A stretch of DNA of 64,000 nt from Physcia stellaris (taxonomy: Eukaryota > Ascomycota > Lecanoromycetes > Caliciales > Physciaceae): assembly GCA_018902385.1 (NCBI GenBank), contig JABSSW010000028.1, positions 62,001-126,000 of the forward strand, read 5' to 3'. This document shows positions 9,172 to 20,500 of the stretch, piece by piece (position 1 is the first letter of the stretch; each line of letters begins with the position of its first letter). Both the position numbers and the translations under genes were made by a program. The notes under the pieces are model-generated. The model was not told the DNA's origin and did not search any database. It saw only the letters and a list, made by a program, of their open reading frames with translations.

Positions 9172-12052
9172 TCAACTCATAATGACATCGCGTTCTCCAT
9201 TCGTCTGCGTATATCTGCCGCCAGCATCATGTCTCATTACTTCCTCCATCTCCGCGAGAGTATATTCCACCAGATAGCTTTCATCAACAAGCTCTTCTAC
9301 CCTCCTATAGTGCCGTTCAGTGTAGACTTTGAGAGCGGCCAAAATCTCTTTCCATCCTTTTCCTCTCAGCCCCGCCAATTTCTCCATAGGATAGCTCCTC
9401 ACTATCACCCCCAGGATGCGTTGAGCGACAACAGCAGTCCTGGCATTAGTATTCCAATCGCGCAGCCTCTGCATCAGGATCAGCAGCTGCCCGTCGCTGA
9501 GGTCTCCAAGGACTTCGTCTACAGCCTTGACACCTGAGAGAGAGCCGTCTCCAGGTGGACTGGTGGCGGTCACGTCCTGCAAAAGCTTAAGTAGACGAGC
9601 AGGATGGTCCAGTTCCAGTGCAAGCACTATAGCCTCACGATAGCTGCCATGATGAATGTAGTTCTGAAGCTGCTGTTCTTGTTCTACCCGGTACGTTGAA
9701 GCCGCCGTCGTGGCAGCAATAGTACTGGAAGTGGTATCTTTCCAGAATGTGACCACGCTGTCACCACCACCAGAGACAAGCATTCCGGTCTCCGGATTTA
9801 CCGTGAGCGCCCATACACGGTCAATGTGATTGTCTAAAGTGCACACTGCTTCACCACTATTGGCATCCCAGACTTTGACGAGGCCATCGCCACCGGCGCT
9901 AGCTATCTGTAAAGGTCGCTTTGACGCAGTGTTTGAAGCGTCTGAGTGATCTAATGTAGGTAACCAAAGGACTTTGAGAACACTGTTGGTATGTCCTTCG
10001 AATGTGCGCAGACAGCTATAGTCGGTCAAGGACCAGATTTTGACGGTCTTGTCACCACTGCCGGTGAGCACTAGGCCGCGGCTGCCACTGACTGGTCCAG
10101 CATCGCCAGTAATTGTTGGGGTGTTCTTTGGAGCGAACTGGACAGACCAGATGCCCCGACGGTGGCCGCGAAGGACACCTTGGACTTCGCCTTCTTCGAC
10201 CGACCAGATCTTTGCTGTGCGGTCTTGTGAAGCCGATGCGAAAATGGTGGAGGAATGATTAATGGAGATGGCATTTATGTCCTTGTCATGGGCCTTGCGT
10301 GTATAGACCGCTCGCGCTAAGGATGACGACTTCGAATCTGAAGCCAAGGTCCTTGAGATACTCCATCTCTTGATGGTTTTATCTTGAGATCCAGATAGTA
10401 AGAAGGATGGAGGATGAAGCAGCGGTTGCTTATAGGCTGCCGACTCAGCAGGCGGCCGGGTTTGTGGAAGAGAGATGGCACCTAGTGACTCGGCGTGTCC
10501 CGTGAATGTGGCTACGCACTTGTAGATGCCGTTACTGTGATCGATGCTCCATAGTCGAGCAGTATCATCCTTCGCACCTGTCGCGAGCCAGCAACCAGAC
10601 CAGTCGACATCTAGGCATATGATGATATCTTCGTGACCCTGAAGGGAGCCAACATCCGCTCCGAAATATACGGCAGAACCACTTGCGACTCGATCACCGG
10701 ATCCCGTCGATAGACTAATAAGGCGTACTGCCTCTGAGTTTGTCGCTAAAGCAAGAAGTGAGCGGTCTTGAGTCGTATAAGCCATGTCAATGATCTCGTC
10801 GTGTGTTCCTGATATGCGTCGAAGTATGGGCAAGGAAGAAATCGACCCTTCGGATAACTTTGACGAATGAAGGTTTGCCGTAGAGTATAGCACAAGACTT
10901 TGGTCCGTCTTTACGATGAGAAGAAATTTTAGCTTCGAGTTGTAAAAATATGCAAAATACCGTATGACCCCCGTTCACCGTCTTTCTCTTGGGTGAGCTC
11001 TCGCCCACCACGGTGGTCCCAGATCCTTAAGTTTCCGTTCTCACCACCAGTATAAATAACATCATCATGATCTAGAAAGCCGACACTTTCTACAGCTTCG
11101 AGAACAGGAATGACCTTAATCAGTTTCCAGTTCTGAGTGTTCCAGCAGTTCACCGTTTTGTCCCTACTTGCACTTACAAGGATCTTCAGATCGTTGGAGC
11201 AGCAAATGCCACGAACAATTGACACGTGTGAGTCCAGAGTAGCTATCGTATGTCGCTTTGCCAGACTCCAGATTTTAACTTTACCATCCTCACCTCCGGA
11301 TGCCAGATAGAAGGTCAAATCTATGTGGTCACCTCCTGTCAGGAAGGGTTCCGTTTCGTGGCCCTCGCCGTTGCTCCATCGATGTCGGCTTTGCCCCCTC
11401 TTCCTTGAAATGCCGGCCGAAGGCTGTTTCTGATTATCGGGAGTCGAGCATTCGAAAAAGTGTAATGCAGAGATGACGCCGGTGTGACCCCGGAAAGTAT
11501 GAGTAACATAGCCACCTCTGATATCCCAAACCTTGACAGTCCCGTCTGCACCGCCTGTGGCTACTAAAGTCCCTGTTCGATCTACAACGATTGATATCAC
11601 AGGCGTAGAGTGTGGCTTGAGAGTCCTCAACAAAACATGGTCTAACGAGGCCACGGAACCTTCAACAAATGAGAGTTGATATATCCTCATGGACACCGAA
11701 CGCGAGCACACGATGAGATGCGAAGCCGACGAAGTAACTGGAAGACCACATCAACGGTTGAACGAGCGGGTCGTGTGCTAGGTTCTTACTCGCGAGAGAA
11801 GTGACCACTTCACCGTCCTATGTTTCAGTTCAATCCGGATCCTTAAGCACATCTTTCGCAAATTCGACCTACACCTTCAATCCGTGCGAGCAGTCTACCA
11901 GTGTCGAGATCGGTAATCGCTACATCCTCACCCAAACATGTGGCTAGAATGCGGCCTGTATCGTCAAGGGCAACATCCCCGCCAGTGTAGATGGGCTGGA
12001 TGGTACGCTCCGGCTCGAATGTTGTTCTATATGCATGTCTTCTAGAGAACAT
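9172..12052 (-). CDS. UTP13: SSU processome WD40 protein Utp13 (frameshifted in this sequence)
   Basis: Exons 12052-11873, 11817-11790 (only 28 nt) and 11737-9172; introns of 55 and 52 bp (GTAGGT and GTAAGA donors). About 924 residues once a one-base frameshift is allowed for. Utp13 (human TBL3) is a tandem-propeller subunit of the UTP-B complex in the SSU processome. Family marks: FEPERTIQPIYTGGDVALD at the N-terminus, SASHLIVCSRSVSMRIYQL, many WD blades (VATGGADGTVKVWD, TGSGDKTVKIWSL), and a C-terminal Utp13 helical domain (LMQRLRDWNTNARTAVVAQRI). At a run of five A on the plus strand (10944-10948) the frame breaks inside the conserved segment between the two propellers. No intron fits the required phases; one extra base restores a continuous match and makes the coding length 2775. 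Confidence 0.9.
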
Positions 12053-12567
12053 CCTACGAATGGTAAGTCCTAATAGATGAAAGTGAAGGCAAGAGAGATA
12101 TCGTGTACAGAGTGTTTTTGGTTTTTTTTCTCTCTGTACCGAACAAGCCTTAGCCGAGGCTTATCGATAGTGATAGCCTTAATAGGTAAGGAGGGACACG
12201 AGTGACTGGTACCGACTACCGAGACGGGACTATCCGCCGTATGAGTAAGGTTACTAAGGTACTAGTACATTAGTGAGATTAGCTCTCCCGAGCCGTTTTA
12301 GCCCTGCAGATTAATGGCAGAAGTGCAGACTGCAGATCTTGCACCACCCCACTTAACCTCAACAGTGCGCGGGCTTGACATTTTCACCTTCAACATCCAA
12401 TAATCACCAACATCTACTCAGCTGTCCCTATTCCGTACGATAGTGCCGGTACTCTTCAGAGAAAGGAGTAGAAATCTGTCATGGCTCGCCAGCCATATGA
12501 AACTCGGCTAGTGCTGGTACGAAAACTCCATCCCCCCAATCGCTCAAGCTTTCGTCGACTTTGATAG
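12053..12567. promoter_or_regulatory. divergent promoter interval UTP13 / membrane protein
   Basis: 515 bp between divergent starts. Contains an eight-T tract at about 12123-12130 and TAAGGTAC/AAGGTACTAG-type motifs near 12245-12265 that recur in other upstream regions of the window. An ATG at 12481 opens a 27-codon frame that I could not join to the downstream gene. Promoter function is inferred from position. Confidence 0.4.
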
Positions 12568-14726
12568 ATGTCTTGGATAACTGAATTTCATGCTGAATGG
12601 ATTCCGATTCTTGAAACTGCCTTTTCCGACTGTCATCTTATGCAAGTAATCCAAGAGCAAGAGCAATAATTCAGATAACATTCACTAGGGCCGCTCAGCG
12701 TATCAAACACCAAGCGATCTACTTGCTACGGCTGCGACCGAACGATCGAGCGCGGCTGTAAATACAGCTCAGCCAGGGTCGGGAGGGAGAAATCACGATC
12801 TCTACATCCAGCAGTATGATAATCAAGGCCATGCGGTGAATCCGCGCTCCAAAGATTTGGCCCGCCAATCTAGGAGAGCCCAGAATGACATCTTATCAAC
12901 TGTCAATGTCTGTGTCCGGGTTGATAGGAATGGATTGCCAGTTGTAGCTGGGACCCAGAAGATCACCTCCCCAATCTACAACATCAGGCAAGAAAACCAC
13001 TGTGGTTTACTGCTCGGTACGATCGATTGGTGCCTTTTCTGTCTGGCATCCTTATGTCTTGTTAGTCTGAGACACCGCCTGCAGACTTTTAGCTTCTACA
13101 GCGAGCTTTCACTGTCGTATATAATCAAGACCGAATGGAATTATTTTGGGCCACGCGGCTTTCTATTCCCGGGGGCTCTAGCTACTTTTTTGTTCAGATA
13201 CCTTGAACATGCCCGACCACAAGTAATAAGGAGCCTATACAACAGATTTACTCGCCGATTCATTTGGCCCGTCCGTTCTGGGACGCATAGGAAGCAGTTG
13301 AGGGTAGTGATGGATGTATTGGAACAAGTGTGAGTTCTTGGAAGAATAATGATGAGAAAATCTCCTTGAATCTTGGGCTGAATAGAATACTTGATAGGTT
13401 CAAGGCGGTCACTTTCGCCTTGATTGCACCGTTGGAGATTTTCGCTACACTCCAGCGTCTGAATCTTGCGCCTACCTCGCTGCTGCTACCCCCTGTTCGG
13501 TCACTGATTCCATTTTCTTCCTATTCGCCTTTCCAGCTTTGGTGGCAATCACACGAAGGCCTTCGCAACAACACGAAGATTTTTGCATCATCTCCGTTCG
13601 TTTTACTGTGGCTGCTTTTAGTCACTAAGTCTCGCGTGGATGAACGGTTGTATGTTTACATTGGAAATGTATTACCCAAGCCTGCAAGTCCGAACAGTGA
13701 TTCCGAGGAGGCGGCGCGCGAAGACCACCTGACAAATGAGCACATCTTAGGCCTCTCGGGGCCCAACGACTCAAGGCTCACGAGTAATGACCTTAGGCGA
13801 GTTATTTGGGATCTCGTGCGTATACCCGTAAGAATGATGAGTTGGGTACATTGGCGTGGACGCAGTCCCGCTAGGGAAGCCGAAGAACTGCGAGACCTGC
13901 ATCTCAGGGCCACTTCAGGCAGCACAGACGGACGTGCGTCGATGTCGCCAATGACCTCTCTTTTAACATCACCTTCCCCGGTACCACGCGACTCTATGGT
14001 AGCCGAAGCTGAACCTAGAGCTCTGGATCCTTCGGCTGCCGAAGACATTGCGAGAACGAGCCAGCATTATGCTACAGCTAGAGAGCGCCAGAGGTTTAAT
14101 CCAGAGCAGCTCCGAAATGGTAAGCTTCACCTCCAAATGAGGCCGCTACGTTAAGCTGATGAATCTATACGATGTAATAGCCTTCCCTAAGCACCGGGTA
14201 ACAGCGCTCACAAGCCATACGGCTGACGCTTTGGCTATGCACCTGTCCACGCATCTGGCGGACCTGCTGTTCCTTCCTCTCGAGGCCTTGTTCGTCCGAT
14301 CTGTTGCTCTGGGCTTCATGTCGGCCGCAGCAACTAGATCACCTTCAGGCCCAGCGATTGGCTTGCGGAATCAGATTACTCCACTTGGTCGTTGGTTCGG
14401 CATCGGCATCAGTCCGGGCGGTAGCTTCAAGTACATCAAGAATTTAGTTTGTTGTGGCGTGATTGAGGTGGCAGTAGGCTTGGGTATCTGGTAAGTGATT
14501 TTCGGAGTTTGCTCCTTCGCCTTGGGGCCTCGCTTTGATTGCAGCTCATGATTAGAGCAAACAGAGGATCTCTGCTCAATTGCCTTCAGATCGTGGGGAA
14601 TGCTGACCCCTATTTCTGATTAGGCAGTTGAGCACCTGGACTGCATGGTATATGGGCCGGAAGTGGTTTGGTTGGGGCGTGGGCGAGCTTGATGAAGCGG
14701 CATCTGAACGGGATTCGAACTCTTGA
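12568..14726 (+). CDS. conserved-looking fungal multi-pass membrane protein, function unknown
   Basis: Proposed exons 12568-12645, 12689-13329, 13386-14119, 14181-14490 and 14624-14726; introns of 43, 56, 61 and 133 bp. The lengths sum to 1866, giving 621 residues, and every junction keeps frame. The soluble N-terminal part includes YIQQYDNQGHAVNPRSKDL and RRAQNDILSTV. Hydrophobic segments follow: GTIDWCLFCLASLCLV, FLFPGALATFLFRYL, TFALIAPLEIFATL, SPFVLLWLLLVTK, FLPLEALFVRSVALGFM and CCGVIEVAVGLGIW. A Ser/Pro-rich cytosolic-type loop separates the last pair. I do not recognise the family. The first exon is the weakest part; the frame from exon 2 onward is well supported by splice phases. Confidence 0.6.
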
Positions 14727-15045
14727 TGCTCAGGTCCTAAGATTGCACAGAACAAGAGAGTAACTAGCACGGTCGGTCAAAGGTACTAGCAAAGCGGCAC
14801 TCTTTCTCCATCACTAAAGCTCGCGATTCAATAAGCCCAGAAGAATGTACTGCACGGGCTAGCTCGGACCGCATTACGAGCCATTAGGTTTCGGGTGTTT
14901 GCAAGTATATTGGGTATTCTTCAGCTAGGGACCTTAGTCAATGCTCTTTTCCAGATCTTTATTCCCCATTAACTTTGCAATGTCAACGCAAAGGTATCGA
15001 GTCATCGGCCAAGTGAATATGGAGATGAAAGACTGTTGATAGTCA
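14727..15045. other. convergent 3' interval
   Basis: 319 bp between the stop codons of the membrane-protein gene and SAD1. No gene seen. Confidence 0.45.
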
Positions 15046-16782
15046 TCACATGCCTTTGCCTCTTCCTTCTCGACGCCTTTCCCAGACCATCAGATAACTC
15101 TCCTTCGTGAACAGTGTCTCGGTAGCGACCCTCTCCACAAAGAGATCCTGAATTTCCAACCATTCTTCCCTTGCGCGATCTCTTAGCTGGACCCTCCAGA
15201 CCTTCCTCTCCGCCTCACCTTCTACACTATCATCTCTTGTCCTTACGGCTTCGTGTGTGACGTTAGCAACCAAGTCGTACCATATCGGCTCACCCGGTGG
15301 ATGTATGGCAGGATTTGGCTCAACGTACGGCGACATATCGAGCGAGCGGACGGGGAACGTTACGATCGTAGGATTTCTTTCCGAGACAAATTTGTTGACG
15401 CTGAATCGCTTGATATGAAAAAGTAGAAAAGGCGGTAAAGGGTGTAGTAGACGATATCGTCTACGGGTGTTTAATTGTTCCTGAGCCTTGAGGCCATCGT
15501 ATTTGGAAAGGATGGATGTTAACGGGATCTGGGGTATGATGTTCCTATCCAATTCATCCTGGAACAGCGGTGCAGCAGGGAGATCGAGCGTTAACATCAG
15601 GTAACGGATCGTTTCTACATTGACCTCCGCCGCTTCCTCAAATCGAAGACGGTCTCCAACGTCTGCTTTTGCAGTGATTCTTTGGCTCTCGACCTTTAAT
15701 CTTCCCTGAAAGACCTTGTGAATCATACTCCCACCGGGCTTGGTTTTGCTGCCCCCTAGTGCCAAGTGCATGTTGTTAAGGAACCAGCTAAGGAAATCTA
15801 CGGGGTCAGATTGGTGGAGAAGATCGAACTTTTTGCTTGACTGACGAGAGACCTGTTGGAGAAGCTCGTGAGGAGAGACGTGAGTTTTGAAAGCTCGGAT
15901 ATTCCAAATCTTTCTGACCAAGACAGAGAAACGCTGAACCAGCTCGGATCTCTGTGAGAGGTCTTCAAGCATGAAATAATTCCGTAACGGCGGAATGTGG
16001 GCCATTGCTTGTACGACAACATTGAAATAATCATTCTCCTTGATGTTGTTCATGCCGACAAAGCCTAAAGGAGTCAGCAGTGGCATGTATTCCGTGCATG
16101 TTTTTAGCTGACCTGGTCTGTATTTCTTCCCACTCAGGTCCCATGCGTCTTTGGCCTCCTTGTCCAGCTGAGACACTTCTTCCCTCGAAAGCCGTGGATC
16201 TACAACGAACTTGATGTCTTCTAAGCTCTTACTCTTCACTTCATACCCTTCGGGTAGTACATACACCCTTTTGGTCTGCATGTTGACGTAGACATGATGA
16301 CCCATCTCGAGAGCATGGAAATAGGCATGCGACTTTGGCCCTCTGCCCTGGTAGTACTTCCCGCATACCAAACAAGCATAGACATTTATATTCGAGAGTG
16401 TAACCGAGCATAGCTTCTCAAAGTCGAAATCCAAAACCGCTCGGTCTATGGTATCTAGATACAAATCTGTGTATCCTTCCAGGGGCGCAATCTGCCGCGA
16501 TGTCGTAGGATAAGCTGATTGTTCGTGGAAGTCGTCTGAGTCCGGTACGAAGGCAGCTCCTTGAAGCTTCTGTTCATCCCGATTAGTTGCCGCCGACATT
16601 TTCATATCATCATGTCTCAAAGCCCCGATCTGATGTCTGTTTAAGGTCGAAGGTGCAGAACCAAGGCCATTCAATGTTGGGAAGAGCTGTTCAGGGACAT
16701 CCTCAGTACGAGCTCTTTTGGAGGCTGGCGAGTCTTGGGAGACACTAGCTTCCAAAGCTTCCTCGGCATGCCGTTTGGCCAT
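15046..16782 (-). CDS. SAD1: Sad1/USP39-type splicing factor (inactive ubiquitin-hydrolase fold)
   Basis: Single exon, 578 residues from ATG 16782. Sad1 (human USP39) is a U4/U6.U5 tri-snRNP assembly factor. Domains in order: a charged N-terminus with KRAR, a zf-UBP domain (about residues 120-220; CSVTLSNINVYACLVCGKYYQG and the His-rich AYFHALEMGHHVYV), then a UCH-like domain (TPLGFVGMNNIKENDYFNVVVQAM to the C-terminus; LLFHIKRFSVNKF). The position of the catalytic Cys of true ubiquitin hydrolases (the GNTC motif) reads KENDYFN, so the enzyme is expected to be inactive, as is usual in this family. Confidence 0.92.
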   Translation of the reverse strand: MAKRHAEEALEASVSQDSPASKRARTEDVPEQLFPTLNGLGSAPSTLNRHQIGALRHDDMKMSAATNRDEQKLQGAAFVPDSDDFHEQSAYPTTSRQIAPLEGYTDLYLDTIDRAVLDFDFEKLCSVTLSNINVYACLVCGKYYQGRGPKSHAYFHALEMGHHVYVNMQTKRVYVLPEGYEVKSKSLEDIKFVVDPRLSREEVSQLDKEAKDAWDLSGKKYRPGQLKTCTEYMPLLTPLGFVGMNNIKENDYFNVVVQAMAHIPPLRNYFMLEDLSQRSELVQRFSVLVRKIWNIRAFKTHVSPHELLQQVSRQSSKKFDLLHQSDPVDFLSWFLNNMHLALGGSKTKPGGSMIHKVFQGRLKVESQRITAKADVGDRLRFEEAAEVNVETIRYLMLTLDLPAAPLFQDELDRNIIPQIPLTSILSKYDGLKAQEQLNTRRRYRLLHPLPPFLLFHIKRFSVNKFVSERNPTIVTFPVRSLDMSPYVEPNPAIHPPGEPIWYDLVANVTHEAVRTRDDSVEGEAERKVWRVQLRDRAREEWLEIQDLFVERVATETLFTKESYLMVWERRREGRGKGM

Positions 16783-17519
16783 TGTGAGTTATACTGTCGA
16801 ATAGAGTGGCATCTGGGCAATTTTTATTCAGAAGTAGGAGTACAATTACCATTGTAGTCCCGTCCGTTTGTTACGCGTAAATGGAAAGTCTTGGCATTTG
16901 CCTTGACTTTCTCGATTTCAAAACGCTTGCGACTGCTTGGCTTCTCCAAAAATTATTCCATACAGAGAAAAAAACGCCAAGGAGTCGCAAGCGTTTCGAA
17001 ATCGAGAACTTCTATTTCCAACGACCATCGCATCTGAGTCACCATCATACCAGTACAGTATCAGGCACTGAATTGCAATCGCGAGAATTTCCCGCTTTGA
17101 AACGGCGAGCGCTATCTTACCTACTACCTACAGTACTTATCTGTTGGGCAATTATTGTTGGCAAGTGTCTCCTTCATCCCCGTATTCTAATGCAATAGAC
17201 CTCTGACCCCCATCACTTTGCAAGCTAGATAAACGTGTAAACCTGTGCTTTTTGCTCCTACCATTTCGAGATGCCTCACACAGTGGCTGCCTCTGATACA
17301 CAGATCCCTGTGAACCCGCATGGCGACGTTCTCTTGCTTAGGGTCTATTGTCCCCTGTGTAGGATTCATCCTCTTAGGAAAAGACTCTCTTATTCGTGAA
17401 AGTTGACCCTACTGAATTAGCTCACTATACGGTGATGAGATTAATGACCATTGCATTGCGTGACCTGCTCTACGGAAGAAAGTATGTACAAAACATAGCC
17501 TGCCACTAGTCAAAGTCTT
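16783..17519. promoter_or_regulatory. intergenic interval holding a long hairpin
   Basis: 737 bp between the SAD1 start and the VID21 stop (both minus strand). It holds the SAD1 promoter, the VID21 terminator and the inverted repeat listed separately. Short ORFs spanning it (for example 16881-17198 plus) run through the repeat and show no family resemblance. Confidence 0.5.
16909..17008. repeat. imperfect inverted repeat, 33-bp arms
   Basis: The left arm 16909-16941 and right arm 16976-17008 are reverse complements with two mismatches in 33 positions; the 34-nt centre can pair further (TTCTC at 16942-16946 with GAGAA at 16965-16969). Transcribed from either strand it would form a near-continuous hairpin. 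It sits 127-226 bp upstream of the SAD1 ATG. I see no second copy in the window and no flanking target-site duplication, so it may be a local palindromic duplication, a MITE remnant or a structured RNA. Confidence 0.8.
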
Positions 17520-20500
17520 CTACTGTGCTCCAGCCATCTGGACCGTTGACGGCCTCGGGCTTTGCGAAGGCGCATGACCAGGGTGAGTCTGTGGTGTGGC
17601 GCTCCTGCTCACCGTTCGAGTAGAGTGCATACCGCTACTGACACTCCTGTTTTGCTGGTTTGATTGCTGCGACCTCATCATCTGTGCGTACTCTTGTGAG
17701 TTCATCAAGGAACGGCCGCTCGCGCCGTTCATGATCAGTTGCTGCTGCGATTGAGGAGGCCCTTTCAGATCATTGATGCCGGCGTTGTACGAGATTGCGG
17801 CTGCATTGGGGTTTTGCAAGGCATGAGTGCGGTACTCTCTTAATGTGTTAGTAGTCAAAGCGTTGATCTGCTCTGGACTAGCCTGCGGATGGCGAGCTTT
17901 AACCTGATTCTGTATCTGATTGATGACGGGTATTGTGCCGTTCGAAAGAGGTTGAGGCTGTGATGGGTTGGCCATGCGTGGAGACGCAGAAGAGCCGTTT
18001 GGGGGAGGACCTCCATTCATTGAAGGGCTACCTGACCTGCCATGTATGCCAGCAAAGAGCGATGCATTGTGCTGTGAATTGGCATTCGCACGGCCCAGAC
18101 TAGGAGAGGAAGAGTTGCCGGCCTGGCCATTCGGTTGAGGGTGTTGATGCTGTGTCTGGGTGGCTAAAACGCGCTGTTCATTTGATAATTTCAATGCTTC
18201 CTGATATATCCTTGCGTTTTCTGACACCATTGGCGCAGGCATGCGTTGCTGGCTTTGCGTTTGGGCTTGCGTTGGGGTTTGAGGTATGCCTGAGGCCACA
18301 GAATTAACCCCTTGCACGCTATTCGGAATTCTTGGAATCGCTGGCAGAGGCCTGAGTTGAGTCATAGGCGCTGTTTGTGTTGTAGTAGTGCCGGGCATTG
18401 CAGAAGCCGCGTGAGGACTAGATCCACTGACTTGTAAGGGGAATGCTGGTCCACGAGGCATCATGTTGGGCGCACCCGGGGGTTGTCCTGGTCGCTGGCC
18501 GTTCTTCGCCTAATCAATGGTCAGATCGCGAAAACAATGCAGGTTTTCGAGACTCACTCTCTCGCGCTGCTGCATTATCTGTTGCTGATATAGCCGAGCG
18601 GATTCTTGTTGTTGTTGCTCGCGATCCCACTTTAACCGACTGAACTCTTGAGGTGTACGCATTGTATTTCTGGGTTGTGTAGCCTCGTTTTGTTTGCGCA
18701 TCGCAGCTAAATTTGCTACTATAACCAGACATTAGCAAGGAGTCATCTGACTAATGACAAGAATGAAAGATTACGTGTACACCTACCATGTTGCTGCTTG
18801 TGCACAGCGCTCTCGCGCTTCTTAGCTAATTTTCGCATTGCGTCAACTAGATGCAGATGCTTGTTATTCTTCCTGCGATCCACGAGAAAGGGCAGTGTCG
18901 ACCTTCTCCGTATCGACACCTGAGCGCCATTGTTACCTTGGTGCTGCTGCAAAGCGTGTTGCTGAGCTTCATGAAGTCTCTGAGCTGCCTGCAGCCTTGC
19001 ATGGTAGGCCTTGAAATACTGAGTCTTCGACATCTCAGCAGGCAAACCTTCAAGGCCGACCCATCGCTCAAAACATTCCCAAGGGGTACGTCTCTCAGCC
19101 CCAGAAGAGAATAAAGATGGCATAGAGAGACAGCTGGAAATCAACGACCAATTATATGCGTACTCGCGAACAAGCCTTCTGAGCTCATCATCTTCCATCT
19201 GGGTCCACTGAGAAGATTGACGAGACTCGAAGAAGCTTTGAGAAGGCATCAGATATTCAGACGGTGGCCTGAAAGCATGCCCAGCGTGTATACGGTCTCG
19301 GATGTGTTTGTTCTCGTGCCTGAAAAGGGCAACATCATCTTGCTCTGGTCTCAGATCATCTAGGTCATGGTTTGAGCATTCGCTGAAAGCATCTCTAAGG
19401 GCAGACGAGTCCTCTTGCTCATCTGGATAATCGAATCGACTCCTTTTCCGTGCTGGACCTTGTTCAAGCGCCATCATTTTGCCCTCAACGAATTTGGAAA
19501 AAGGGATCGCTGGAGTTTTCCAATCATCCTCAAGAGCGCCCCTAGCCCCGTTGAGGGCAGCGTCCTGCATTTTCACAGATGGCTGATACAAAGGGAGTTC
19601 CGAGAGGATTTTATCGGCAATTGGCGTTTTATCAAGCCCAAAGACGAACATGTCCGGGGGCAAGGAGAAAATCCTGGCAGGCGCCGTCGTCTTTGAAGCC
19701 TCGAAATCAGATGACTCGAAGTCCGTAACATCGCTCGAGTCGTCTTCACGCGAAGGGATCAATTCAGGGGTTTGCATGTTCAGCGAGGCCGGGTCCACCG
19801 AGGCCGATGGAGGACGAACCTTAATCTGCAACAGAATCCGCTCCTCAGTTGAGCTCGCGACCCACTCTGCACAGTCATCTGCGAGACCTTTTGCAGCTGC
19901 CAGCTTCCATTTACGCTCTTCTCTAAAGTCAGTTCGCATCCATCTCATTTGACCTAGTAGAATATCCCAGTGCGTCTTGGCCCTGCCTGGTTCTACCGAC
20001 CGCTCATGTTGTCGTAAAGACCATCGACCAGTGTTTTGCAGTTGGTATATCCTTGTGAGAATACGACAGTCCTGTTGTTCCTGAAAGTCATTAGAATGAT
20101 CCGCGGTCGTGAGCGTCTTGTGAGCCGTTGATACGAGTGAGTGCAACTGCTGGGCTTGCGAAGGTGCTGTCGCTTGCGCAGTGAATAGAGGAAGCAGATA
20201 ATCCTTTCGTTCCGAGCTGCCTTCATCCATAACGCCATCGTGTTTATCAGCAAACTCGCCGTGTCGGTGGCCACTGGAGCTTGGTTGGCGAACAAACACA
20301 ACTGTGGAAAGCTTACTCCTATCCTTCTCGTCGAGTCTGTTCAGGCGTTGCTTAAAGGCTGCTGCGTCGGGCGATGTCATGGAGGCTGCTGACTTCGGCG
20401 TGTGAAGAGCCTGCTCATCTGCAGAGCCTGCCCGGTCTGTGGACATTCTATCACTGTGGATCGTTGCATGTCTGGGAGTCTCGCCAAGGATCTCCGAGAC

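Noticed and set aside
10878-10971. Intron instead of a frameshift in UTP13
   Set aside because: Only a 71-nt GTCATA..CAAAG intron has the right phase, and it would remove a conserved segment; direct abutment of the two frames fits the family better.
12481-12561. Earlier start codon (ATG 12481) for the membrane-protein gene
   Set aside because: Its frame stops after 27 codons and I found no splice that joins it in phase to 12689, whereas ATG 12568 does join.
14710-14722. tRNA B-box-like sequence (GAGTTCGAATCCC on the minus strand)
   Set aside because: No matching T-stem, A-box or acceptor pairing could be built around it, and it lies in the last exon of the membrane-protein gene.
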